From Amycolatopsis sulphurea (lineage in GTDB: Bacteria > Actinomycetota > Actinomycetes > Mycobacteriales > Pseudonocardiaceae): 64,000 bases of DNA. The stretch covers positions 4,650,001 through 4,714,000 of the forward strand of contig NZ_PDJK01000002.1 in assembly GCF_002564045.1 (NCBI RefSeq). Direction: 5' to 3'. The translations under genes and the position numbers were made by a program. Position 1 is the stretch's first letter, and the number at the start of each line of letters is the position of its first letter. The notes under the pieces are model-generated. The model worked only from the letters and a program-made list of their open reading frames with translations. It was not told where the DNA came from and made no database searches. This document shows positions 52,901-60,984 of this stretch, piece by piece.

Positions 52901-53653
52901 GTGCCGGACACCACGCTGCCGGTCTTCCTCGCCCCCGACGTCCCGGCGTCGGGCACCACACTGCTCGAAGGGGAGGAAGCCCGGCACGCGGCCACCGTGC
53001 GCCGGTTGCGCACGGGGGAGCAGCTCGTGCTGTCCGACGGTGCCGGTGCGATGGCGCGCTGCGCCGTCGCCGCGGTCCAAAGCGGGCGGGATGCCGCACT
53101 CACCCTCACCGTGCTCGAACACTGGACCGAGCAACCCCCGGCGCTGCGCGTGCACGTGGCGCAGGCGCTGGCCAAGGGCGACCGCGGGGAGCTGGCCGTC
53201 GAGCTGGCCACCGAGGCCGGCGCGGATGCCGTGGTGCCCTGGCGCGCTGCGCGCAGCGTGGCCCGCTGGGACGACGGGCCACGCGGCGGCAAAGCCCTCG
53301 GACGCTGGCGTGCCACCGCCCGCTCCGCGGCCAAACAAGCCCGCCGCGCACACCTGCCCGCCGTCGCCGAACCAGTGAGCACCGCCGAACTCGCCGAACT
53401 CGCCGCCACCATGTCGGCCACCTACGTCCTCGAATCCGCGGCCGGCGCCCAGCTGACTGCGCAAACCCTGCCGGCAGGCGGCGATCTGCTCCTGATCGTC
53501 GGCCCGGAAGGCGGCATCACCGACGGTGAACTCACCACCCTCGAAGCCGCCGGCGCCACCCCCGTCCGGCTCGGCCACACCGTGCTGCGCACCTCCACCG
53601 CCGCGGCGGTCGCGCTGGGCGCACTGGGCGCCCTCACCACCCGCTGGCACTGA
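52901..53653 (+). CDS. rsmE: 16S rRNA m3U1498 methyltransferase RsmE
   Basis: A 250-residue SPOUT-fold methyltransferase. HAATVRRLRTGEQLVLSDG is the N-terminal RNA-binding part, and the knotted SAM site is LLLIVGPEGGITDGEL with LRTSTAAAVALGAL closing it. It methylates U1498 of 16S rRNA. The GTG start follows the dnaJ stop by two bases, so it is translationally linked. Confidence 0.95.
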   Translation: MPDTTLPVFLAPDVPASGTTLLEGEEARHAATVRRLRTGEQLVLSDGAGAMARCAVAAVQSGRDAALTLTVLEHWTEQPPALRVHVAQALAKGDRGELAVELATEAGADAVVPWRAARSVARWDDGPRGGKALGRWRATARSAAKQARRAHLPAVAEPVSTAELAELAATMSATYVLESAAGAQLTAQTLPAGGDLLLIVGPEGGITDGELTTLEAAGATPVRLGHTVLRTSTAAAVALGALGALTTRWH

Positions 53654-53961
53654 CCGATTCCGCCCGGTGGCCCCGGAGGCATGACGAACGGACCAAAACC
53701 CGGCCGGAACATGGCGCCGGCCGGTCGGGGACGGCTACGCTCCACGGCAACGCGCACAACGTCGAGGTTTCGGCGCGCCACTGGGTGGGCAGCCTCTACG
53801 AGCGTAATCGAGACCCCGCCGGGCACCTCCCCCTCGGTCCGGCGGAGCCGCGGCGCGGTGGGGCGACCCCCAGGCTCCACCCCGCCGCGGCGTCTTCGGA
53901 GCTTCGGTCCTTCGCGGAGGGGGTGTCGCGTGTTTTCCGGGGGCCCGAGCCCCCGGAGCCC

Positions 53962-54243
53962 CCACGGGGCGTAGGGGGCGCAGGGGGTGAGCTGCGGCTC
54001 CCGACGGGGCGATGGGGGCGTGGGTGGGTGAGCTGCGGTTCCCGACGGGGCGATGGGGGCGTGGGTGGGTGAGCTGCGGTTCCCGACGGGGCTGTGGGGC
54101 GTGGGTGGGTTTGGTGCGGCTCCCGACGGGGCTGTGGGGCGTGGGTGGGTTTGGTGCGGCTCCCGACGGGGCGTAGGGGGCGCAGGGGTGAGCTGCGGTT
54201 TCTCACGGGGCGGTGGGGCGTGGGTGGGTTTGGTGCGGTTGTG
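53962..54243. repeat. Tandem array of ~40-bp GC-rich repeats
   Basis: About six and a half units built on (GTGAGCTGCGGTTCCCGACG / GGGC-GNTGGGGGCGTGGGTGG) recur at 38-42 bases, starting near 53962. Early copies start GTGAGCTGCGG, later ones TTTGGTGCGGC. Units are similar to each other, suggesting recent slippage or unequal exchange. It sits right before MITE copy 3 and after a C/G-rich 300-base stretch that has no gene. Confidence 0.8.
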
Positions 54244-54294
54244 ACTGTGGTGGGGCGAGTGGCGTTGTGGCTGCCGGTGGGGTGGGGCCGGCCG

Positions 54295-54584
54295 CAGGGT
54301 CCCGGCAAAGTTGGTCGAGGACTCGTGATCAGCAGAGAGAGTCGTGGCTGCCGCGTCATCATCGGCGACACCTGCCCTCTTCGTCGATCACGCCCGGCAG
54401 CAGGCGACGCGGAGGTGTTCGAGATGCGCGACCACCTGGTGGTGTGCGCCGGGCCTGTCTCGGGTCCGTGAAGGGGCCCTTCACGGACTCAGAGTCTGTG
54501 AAGGGCCCCTTCACAGACCTTCACGGACCTTCACGGACCTCCGCGGTCTGCGCATGGCCCCTCACAGACTTGGCCGACACCGTG
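54295..54584. mobile_element. MITE copy 3 (290 bp)
   Basis: Begins CAGGGTCCCGGCAAAGTTGG and ends GACTTGGCCGACACCGTG, a diverged inverted copy of the start. Flanked by GGGGCCGGCCG (54284-54294) and GGGCCGGCCG (54585-54594), a 10-11 base duplication. The interior is close to copy 2, including the GAGATGCGCGACCACCTGG stretch, and it carries two 17-bp palindrome arms at 54468-54484 and 54498-54514. Confidence 0.85.
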
Positions 54585-54618
54585 GGGCCGGCCGGGCGCG
54601 TCTTTGTAGGGTGGTGGC

Positions 54619-54975
54619 ATGACTTCTGCGGATACGTTGTTCGAGCGCATTATCGCCGGGGAGATTCCTTCCGACGTGGTGCATGAGGACGAGACCACGT
54701 TCGCGTTCCGGGACATCAATCCGCAGGCGCGGGTGCACGTGCTGGTGGTGCCGCGCAAGCGGTATCGCAACGTGGCGGAGCTGACCGAGGCGGATCCGCA
54801 GTTGCTGGCCGACCTGCTGCGGTCGTGCCGCCGGGTGGCCGAGATCGAGGGTATCGCCGAGAGCGGTTACCGGGTCGTGTTCAACACCAACGCCGAATCC
54901 GGGCAGACCGTGTTCCACGTGCACGCGCACGTGCTGGGCGGCGAGCAGCTGGGGCTGTTCGGGCGCTTCGGGTAG
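54619..54975 (+). CDS. hinT: HIT-family nucleotide hydrolase (HinT-like)
   Basis: A 118-residue histidine-triad protein. The HVHAHVLGG catalytic triad is near the C-terminus, and AFRDINPQARVHVLVVPRKRY is the nucleotide-binding region. HinT splits AMP-amides such as AMP-lysine. GTG/ATG start: ATG at 54619. It lies 34 bases after MITE copy 3 and 100 bases before phoH. Confidence 0.92.
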   Translation: MTSADTLFERIIAGEIPSDVVHEDETTFAFRDINPQARVHVLVVPRKRYRNVAELTEADPQLLADLLRSCRRVAEIEGIAESGYRVVFNTNAESGQTVFHVHAHVLGGEQLGLFGRFG

Positions 54976-55077
54976 GAAACCGGACTGCGGGCGGGACCGG
55001 CGGCCAAGTACCATCGAAAGGGTCCGCAAGACCGTCCGTCAACGCAGCGAAAGCGCAGAAGGCAGGCCAGAGGCCAC

Positions 55078-57147
55078 GTGGCCGGAACCGCACCGGGTGG
55101 AGCCGCCCGTCCTGACGTCCCCGACGACGCCCCGGCCACCAGCGTGGCCCAGTCCCGCTTCCCGATTCCCGACACGGCCGCGTTGAGCCTGCTCGGCTCG
55201 CGCGACGAGAACCTCCGCGTCGCCGAGGAACTGCTCGCCGCGGACGTGCACGTGCGCGGCAACGAGGTCACCCTCACCGGCACCCCGGCCGACGTCGCCT
55301 TCGCCGAACGCGTCTTCACCGACCTGGCCCAGCTCGCCGGCGGTGGCCAGCAGGTCGGCCCGGACACCGTGCGCCGCACCATCGGCATGCTCTCCAGCGG
55401 CGACGCCTCCCCGGCCGAAGTGCTCAGTCTCAACATCGTCTCCCGCCGCGGCAAGACGATCCGGCCCAAGACGCTCAACCAGAAGCGCTATGTCGACGCG
55501 ATCGACAAGCACACCGTCGTCTTCGGCATCGGCCCGGCGGGCACCGGCAAGACCTACCTCGCCATGGCCAAGGCCGTGCAAGCCCTGCAGGCCAAGCAGG
55601 TCACCCGCATCGTGCTCACCCGCCCCGCGGTCGAAGCCGGCGAACGCCTCGGCTTCCTGCCCGGCACGCTCAACGACAAGATCGACCCGTACCTGCGTCC
55701 GCTCTACGACGCGCTGCACGACATGATCGAAGCGGAGTCGATTCCGCGGCTGATGCAGGCGGGCACGATCGAGATCGCGCCGCTGGCCTACATGCGCGGC
55801 CGGGCGCAACCGGTCACCACCCCGGTGCTCACCCCGGAGGGCTTCCGGCCGATCGGGCAGCTGCGGGCCGGCGATCTGGTGCTGGGCTCCAACGGTGAAC
55901 CCACTCCGGTCCTCGGCGTCTATCCGCAGGGCGAGAAGGACATCTACCGGCTGACCGCGGGCGACGGCTCGTCGACCCTGTGCTGTGGGGACCACCTCTG
56001 GACGGTCAAGACCGCGTCGGGCAAACGGCGCGGCAAACCGTGGCGGGTCCTCGAAACCAAGCAGATGATCGGCAAGTTCCGCGCGCGGCGGTACGAGCTG
56101 CCGATGCTGTCCGGTCCGGCCTGCCATCCCGCCCGCCCGGTCCCGATGGATCCCTACGCGCTCGGCCTGTTGCTCGGCGAAGGTCGCCTGACCGGGTCCA
56201 CGACCCCGGGCTTCGCGACGAACGATCCCGAGCTTCCGGGCGCCCGCGTGCGGCATCGCGCCGGGGCGAACGATGCCCCCGACCAGAACGCCGAAGCCGG
56301 GGACGTCATCACACTGGAAAACCCGGTCATCGACGCACTCCGCGAACTGGAGCTGCTCGGCACCCGGTCGAACACCAAGTTCGTGCCGGAGTGCTATCTG
56401 CGCAACTCGGCCGAAGTGCGGCTCGCCCTGCTGCAGGGCCTGCTCGACGTGGACGGCGAGCCGGTCGGGCAACGCCGCCGCACCTGCCGGATCCAGTACA
56501 CGACCACCTCGCCTGGGCTGCGGGACGACGTCGTCGGCCTCGTGCAGTCGCTCGGCGGAACGGCCACCGAGCGAAGCCGCCGGGCGGCGGAGGATCAGCA
56601 CGACGCGTACGTGCTGGATATCCGTCTTCCCGAGGACACCGAGCCGTTCCGGCTCGCCCGCAAGCAGGAGAGCTACCACGCGGCCGGCGGCGGTGGCAGG
56701 CCGACGCGGTTCATCGACCGGATCGAGCCGGCCGGGCGCGCGGAGGCGGTCTGCATCCAGGTGGCGGCGGCCGATTCGCTCTACGTCACCGAGGGGCACC
56801 TGCTCACCCACAACACCCTCAACGACGCCTTCATCATTCTCGACGAGGCGCAGAACACCACCCCCGAGCAGATGAAGATGTTCCTCACCCGGCTCGGGTT
56901 CGGGGCCAAGATCGTGGTCACCGGGGACGTCACCCAGGTCGATCTGCCCAGCGGGCAGCGCAGCGGGCTGCGGGTCGTGCGGGAGATCCTCGAGGGCGTG
57001 GACGATCTGCACTTCGCCGAGCTGACCAGTCAGGACGTGGTGCGGCACAAGCTGGTCGGCGACATCGTCGACGCGTACGAGAAGTGGCAGGCCGCCCACG
57101 ACGCGCAGGAACCGCCGTCCGGCGGCCGGAAGGGCACCCGCCGATGA
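55078..57147 (+). CDS. phoH: PhoH family ATPase with an inserted intein
   Basis: A 689-residue reading comprising a PhoH-like ATPase of about 352 residues interrupted by a 337-residue intein. The N-terminal extein has the Walker A GIGPAGTGKTYLA and RPAVEAGERLGFLPG; the C-terminal extein resumes TLNDAFIILDEAQNTTPEQMKMFLTRLGFGAKIVVTGD with the Walker B ILDEAQ. The extein junction is AYMRGR | A...HN | TLNDAF, which would rebuild the uninterrupted family sequence. PhoH proteins are RNA-linked ATPases. GTG at 55078. The stop overlaps ybeY (ATGA). Confidence 0.94.
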   Translation: MAGTAPGGAARPDVPDDAPATSVAQSRFPIPDTAALSLLGSRDENLRVAEELLAADVHVRGNEVTLTGTPADVAFAERVFTDLAQLAGGGQQVGPDTVRRTIGMLSSGDASPAEVLSLNIVSRRGKTIRPKTLNQKRYVDAIDKHTVVFGIGPAGTGKTYLAMAKAVQALQAKQVTRIVLTRPAVEAGERLGFLPGTLNDKIDPYLRPLYDALHDMIEAESIPRLMQAGTIEIAPLAYMRGRAQPVTTPVLTPEGFRPIGQLRAGDLVLGSNGEPTPVLGVYPQGEKDIYRLTAGDGSSTLCCGDHLWTVKTASGKRRGKPWRVLETKQMIGKFRARRYELPMLSGPACHPARPVPMDPYALGLLLGEGRLTGSTTPGFATNDPELPGARVRHRAGANDAPDQNAEAGDVITLENPVIDALRELELLGTRSNTKFVPECYLRNSAEVRLALLQGLLDVDGEPVGQRRRTCRIQYTTTSPGLRDDVVGLVQSLGGTATERSRRAAEDQHDAYVLDIRLPEDTEPFRLARKQESYHAAGGGGRPTRFIDRIEPAGRAEAVCIQVAAADSLYVTEGHLLTHNTLNDAFIILDEAQNTTPEQMKMFLTRLGFGAKIVVTGDVTQVDLPSGQRSGLRVVREILEGVDDLHFAELTSQDVVRHKLVGDIVDAYEKWQAAHDAQEPPSGGRKGTRR
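55804..56814 (+). other. Intein in PhoH (class 3-like, with LAGLIDADG endonuclease)
   Basis: 337 codons from Ala (GCG at 55804) to Asn (AAC at 56812-56814), in frame with the host. The first residue is Ala, not Cys/Ser. Block A is PVTTPVLTPEGFRPIGQLRAGD. Block B is CCGDHLWTV with the histidine and Trp at B:12. Block F is AVCIQVAAADSLYVTEG with Cys at F:4, and block G is LLTHN before extein Thr. The W-C-T set together with absence of a Cys1 nucleophile marks class 3 inteins. Two LAGLIDADG-type motifs (ALGLLLGEGRL and LLQGLLDVDGEP) suggest a homing endonuclease, with the first acidic residue being Glu. Confidence 0.9.
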
Positions 57148-57695
57148 GCATCGAGATCGCCAACGAGTCCGGTGTCGACGTGGACGAGACCTCGATCGTC
57201 TCGGCCGCGCGCTTCGCGCTCGACAAGATGGAGGTCAGCCCGCTCGCCGAGCTGTCCGTCCTGTGCGTCACCCTGGACGTGATGGAAGACCTGCACCAGC
57301 GCTGGATGGACCTGCCGGGCCCGACCGACGTGATGGCCTTCCCGATGGACGAGCTGGACTCCTCCCGCCGGCCGGACGCGCCGGACGCCTCGCCCGCGCT
57401 GCTCGGGGACATCGTGCTGTGCCCGGCCTTCGCGAAGGACCAGGCCAAGGCCGCCGGGCACGGGCTGCTCGACGAGCTGCACCTGCTCACCGTGCACGGG
57501 GTCCTGCACCTGCTCGGCTACGACCACGCCGAGCCGGCCGAGGAACGCGAGATGTTCGGGCTGCAGAAGCGCATTCTCGGCGAATTCCAGGCCGCGGTGG
57601 CCGCGCTGGACGCCCGCGACGCACAGCGCAACATGGACGACCGCGTGCTCGGCGTCGCCGGGCTCGACACCCCGGCCCCCGGGGAAACGCCCTAA
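57144..57695 (+). CDS. ybeY: Endoribonuclease YbeY
   Basis: A 183-residue metalloprotein. The three-histidine zinc site is HGVLHLLGYDH. NESGVDVDE starts the fold and GDIVLCPAFA is the family's central strand. It matures 16S rRNA and is linked to ribosome quality control. The ATG overlaps the phoH stop (ATGA). Confidence 0.95.
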   Translation: MSIEIANESGVDVDETSIVSAARFALDKMEVSPLAELSVLCVTLDVMEDLHQRWMDLPGPTDVMAFPMDELDSSRRPDAPDASPALLGDIVLCPAFAKDQAKAAGHGLLDELHLLTVHGVLHLLGYDHAEPAEEREMFGLQKRILGEFQAAVAALDARDAQRNMDDRVLGVAGLDTPAPGETP

Positions 57696-57704
57696 GGTTC
57701 CGAC

Positions 57705-59036
57705 ATGGGCAGTCCCACGGCACAGCTCGTGATCGCGATCGCGCTGGTGCTGCTCGCCGGTGCCTTCGCCGCCGCCGACGCGGCCATCGGCACGGTCTCG
57801 CAGGCCCGCGTCGACGGGCTGGTGCGCAGCGGCCGCGGCGGCGCGCGTCAGCTCGCCGCGGTGGTCGCCGAGCGCCGTCGGCACATCAACCTGTTGCTCC
57901 TGCTGCGGCTCGGTTGCGAGCTGACCGCCACCGTGCTGGTCACGGTGTCCTTCCTCGGCTGGGTCAGCAGGTTCTGGCTCGCCGTGCTGCTCTCCGCGGT
58001 GGTCATGGTGGTGGTCAGCTACGTGCTGATCGGCGTCGGCCCGCGCACCATCGGCCGCCAGCACCCCTACCGCGTCGGGATGATCGCGGCCGGCCCGGTC
58101 CGGGTACTGGGTTCGATACTCGGCCCGCTGTCGCGGCTGCTCATCGTGCTCGGCAACGCGATCACCCCCGGCCGGGGTTTCCGCGAGGGCCCGTTCACCT
58201 CCGAGGTCGAACTGCGCGAATTGGTCGACCTGGCGCAGGAACGCGGCGTGGTGGAGGACTCCGAGCGGGAGATGATCCACTCGGTCTTCGAACTCGGCGA
58301 CACGGTGGCCCGCGAGGTGATGGTGCCGCGCACCGAGATCGTCTGGATCGAGCGCACCAAGACCGTGCGCCAGGCCCTCGCGCTCGCGTTGCGCACCGGG
58401 TTCACCCGCGTCCCGGTGATCGACGATTCGGTCGACGACATCTGCGGCGTGGTCAACATCAAGGACCTGATGTCCGCGTACCTGGACCCGGACGGGCCGG
58501 GCACGCCGGTCGGCGCGGTGATGCACCCGGCGAGCTTCGTACCCGACTCCAAGCGGCTCGACGAGCTGCTCAAGGAGATGCAGCGCACCCACCATCACCT
58601 GGCGATCGCGGTCGACGAGTACGGCGGCACCGCGGGCCTGCTCACGATCGAGGACATCCTCGAGGAGATCGTCGGCGAGATCACCGACGAATCCGACACC
58701 GAGGAACGGCCGGACGTCGAGGAACTCGACGAAGGCGCGGTGCGGGTTTCGTCCCGGCTGAGTGTGGACGACCTCGGCGAGCTGTTCGGCGTCGACCTGG
58801 AGGACCGCGACGTGGAGACCGTCGGCGGACTGCTCGCGCAGCGACTGGGTAGGGTCCCGCTGCCGGGGGCCGAAGCCGAGGTCGCCGGCCTTCGGCTGTT
58901 CGCCGAGGGGGGCAAGGACCGCCGCGGCCGGATGCGCATCACCTCGGTCGTGGTCCGCCCGGCCGGCGCCGACGTGCGGCGGCGCACCCGGGCACCCCAA
59001 TCCGATGAAAGCAACAGGAGAGTCGACCATGCCTGA
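57705..59036 (+). CDS. Hemolysin/CorC family membrane protein with CBS domains
   Basis: A 443-residue protein. Three or four helices at the N-terminus form a CNNM (DUF21) domain (QLVIAIALVLLAGAFAAADAAI). Two CBS domains follow (EVMVPRTEIVWIERT and FTRVPVIDDSVDDICGVVNIKDL, then HHLAIAVDEYGGTAGLLTIEDILEEI), then a CorC_HlyC transporter-associated domain. It is thought to move magnesium or other divalent cations. Equivalent to Rv2366c by gene order. Overlaps the next gene by eight bases. Confidence 0.92.
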   Translation: MGSPTAQLVIAIALVLLAGAFAAADAAIGTVSQARVDGLVRSGRGGARQLAAVVAERRRHINLLLLLRLGCELTATVLVTVSFLGWVSRFWLAVLLSAVVMVVVSYVLIGVGPRTIGRQHPYRVGMIAAGPVRVLGSILGPLSRLLIVLGNAITPGRGFREGPFTSEVELRELVDLAQERGVVEDSEREMIHSVFELGDTVAREVMVPRTEIVWIERTKTVRQALALALRTGFTRVPVIDDSVDDICGVVNIKDLMSAYLDPDGPGTPVGAVMHPASFVPDSKRLDELLKEMQRTHHHLAIAVDEYGGTAGLLTIEDILEEIVGEITDESDTEERPDVEELDEGAVRVSSRLSVDDLGELFGVDLEDRDVETVGGLLAQRLGRVPLPGAEAEVAGLRLFAEGGKDRRGRMRITSVVVRPAGADVRRRTRAPQSDESNRRVDHA

Positions 59037-59367
59037 CCTCGAGGCCGAGGACCAGAAGCTCGTCACGCTGGCCCGTTCCGCACGGGCCCGCAACGGTGCC
59101 GCCGAAGGTGCCGCGGTGCGGGACACCGACGGCCGGACCTACGCCGCGACCACCGTCGAGCTGCCCTCGTTCCGGCTCACCGCCGTGCAGGGGGCGGTGG
59201 CCGCCGCGCTGTCCAGCGGCGCCGAGGGGCTCGAAGCGGCCGTCGTGGTGACCACCGATGCGCTCGTGGACGAGGCGTCCGTGCAGGCGGTGCGCGACGT
59301 GGCGAAGCTGGCTCCGATCGTGCGGGCCGAGCCCTCGGGCGAGATCGCCGAGGTGCTCCAGCCGTGA
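59029..59367 (+). CDS. Cytidine-deaminase-like protein (Rv2365c-type)
   Basis: A 112-residue protein MPDLEAEDQKLVTLARSARA with the cytidine-deaminase-like start (LARSARARNGAAEGAAVRD). The usual zinc motifs HAE and PCxxC are missing, so catalysis is unlikely. Gene order between corC-like and era matches Rv2365c. The GTG/ATG: ATG at 59029. Role unknown. Confidence 0.85.
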   Translation: MPDLEAEDQKLVTLARSARARNGAAEGAAVRDTDGRTYAATTVELPSFRLTAVQGAVAAALSSGAEGLEAAVVVTTDALVDEASVQAVRDVAKLAPIVRAEPSGEIAEVLQP

Positions 59368-60263
59368 CCGAGCCACACCGCTCCGGGTTCGCCTGCTTCG
59401 TCGGACGGCCCAACGCGGGCAAATCCACGCTCACCAATGCGCTGGTCGGCACCAAGATCGCGATCACCTCGAGCAAGCCGCAGACCACCCGGCACGCCAT
59501 CCGCGGGATCGTGCACCGCCCGGACGCGCAGCTGGTGATCATCGACACACCCGGCCTGCACCGTCCGCGCACCCTGCTCGGGCAGCGGCTCAACGATCTG
59601 GTGTACGAGACCTGGTCCGAAGTGGACGTGGTCGGATTCTGCGTGCCCGCCGACGAAACGGTCGGTCCGGGCGACCGGTTCATCGCCGAGGAACTGAAGA
59701 AGATCGCGCGCCGCACCCCGGTGCTCGGCATCGTCACCAAGACCGATCTGGTCAAGCCCGAGCAGGTCGCCGAGCAGCTGCTTGCCCTGCAGCAGGTGAT
59801 GGACTTCGCCGAGCTGGTGCCGGTGTCGGCGGTGGACGGGTTCCAGGTGACCACGCTGTCGGACCTGCTGGTCGCGCGGCTGCCGGAAGGACCGCAGCTG
59901 TACCCGGGCGGCGAGCTGACCGACGAACCGGAGCAGACCCTCGTCGCCGAGCTGATCCGGGAGGCCTCGCTGGAGGGCGTACGCGACGAGCTGCCGCACT
60001 CGATCGCGGTCACCGTGGAGGAGATGCTGCCGCGAGAGGGCCGCGACGACCTGATCGACGTGCACGCGCTGCTGTACGTGGAGCGGCCCAGCCAGAAGGG
60101 GATCATCCTCGGGCACCGCGGCGAACGGCTGAAGGAGGTCGGCGCCACCGCGCGCCGGCACATCGAGCGGCTGTTGGGTTCAAAGGTCTACCTCGATCTG
60201 CACGTGAAGGTGGCCAAGGACTGGCAGCGCGACCCGAAACAGCTGCGGCGGCTGGGATTCTGA
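59364..60263 (+). CDS. era: GTPase Era
   Basis: A 299-residue GTPase. GRPNAGKST is G1, DTPGLHRPR is G3 and TKTDLVK is G4. The KH domain has the GHRGERLKEVGATARRHIE signature. It binds the 3' end of 16S rRNA in 30S assembly. The GTG overlaps the stop of the preceding gene by four bases. Confidence 0.96.
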   Translation: MTEPHRSGFACFVGRPNAGKSTLTNALVGTKIAITSSKPQTTRHAIRGIVHRPDAQLVIIDTPGLHRPRTLLGQRLNDLVYETWSEVDVVGFCVPADETVGPGDRFIAEELKKIARRTPVLGIVTKTDLVKPEQVAEQLLALQQVMDFAELVPVSAVDGFQVTTLSDLLVARLPEGPQLYPGGELTDEPEQTLVAELIREASLEGVRDELPHSIAVTVEEMLPREGRDDLIDVHALLYVERPSQKGIILGHRGERLKEVGATARRHIERLLGSKVYLDLHVKVAKDWQRDPKQLRRLGF

Positions 60264-60370
60264 CTCTTCTTCGTCGCGTCGAGATCGTTTCCGGGGGAGA
60301 AGCGCATGACCCGTCTGTACCCGTCATCTCGGCCCGACGAGTACCGCCTGGCGGGTAAGGGGTTCCGGCC

Positions 60371-60820
60371 GTGAGCACTGTCTACACGGGAGTGCCCGCG
60401 CGCAGTCCGCGTGCGATAGCCAGGGCTCTGGCGGGGCCTGCCGCGGTCGCCGCCGGGATCGGGGTGGCCTGCGCCGCGGTGTGGTTGGGAGATCCGACCA
60501 CACCCGGCGGGCTGTTTCCGGTGTGTCCCACCAAATTCCTGTTCGGCATCGACTGTCCCGGCTGCGGTGGCCTGCGGATGGCCTACAGCCTGTTGCACGG
60601 CAACGTTTCCGCGGCAGTGCGCTACAACGCGGTGGCGCTGGTGTCGGTGGTGTTGTTCGCGTGGAGCGGGCTTGCCTGGACGGTGGGCAGGCTCCGCGGC
60701 CGCGCGGTGCGTTCGTGGCTGCACTGGCGGTGGACGCCGTGGGTGGCGGGCGTGGCGTTCGCAGCCTGGTTCGTCCTGCGCAACCTGCCGTTTCCGCCGT
60801 TCGCTGGGCTGTTCGTGTGA
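60371..60820 (+). CDS. DUF2752 membrane protein
   Basis: A 149-residue protein with three to four hydrophobic segments. PVCPTKFLFGIDCPGCGGLRMAYSLLHG is the DUF2752 signature with the CPxCG(G) cysteines. Function unknown; members are common beside RDD membrane proteins, as here. GTG start at 60371. Confidence 0.85.
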   Translation: MSTVYTGVPARSPRAIARALAGPAAVAAGIGVACAAVWLGDPTTPGGLFPVCPTKFLFGIDCPGCGGLRMAYSLLHGNVSAAVRYNAVALVSVVLFAWSGLAWTVGRLRGRAVRSWLHWRWTPWVAGVAFAAWFVLRNLPFPPFAGLFV

Positions 60821-60984
60821 ACTTGACAGTGGTGTGGACCACGTCCGAAGCGGATCCGGTTTCCCCTGCGGGCAAGAAAAAGCCTGGCTGAAATCGGCGT
60901 AGCGGACCCGAGTACGCTCCGTGCGCCGGTGCTCACGGAAGAGTGACAGCGCCGGTGCAACGACGATGCGAGGGGGAATTCCCG

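Noticed and set aside
53962..54243. Tandem array as a CRISPR
   Set aside because: Units abut one another and no unique spacers of constant length separate them; no cas genes are present.
49381..54514. Peptides repeating SVKGPFTDSESVKGPFTD in several frames
   Set aside because: These are translations of the 17-bp palindrome arms, so they are artefacts of repeat DNA and not protein repeats.
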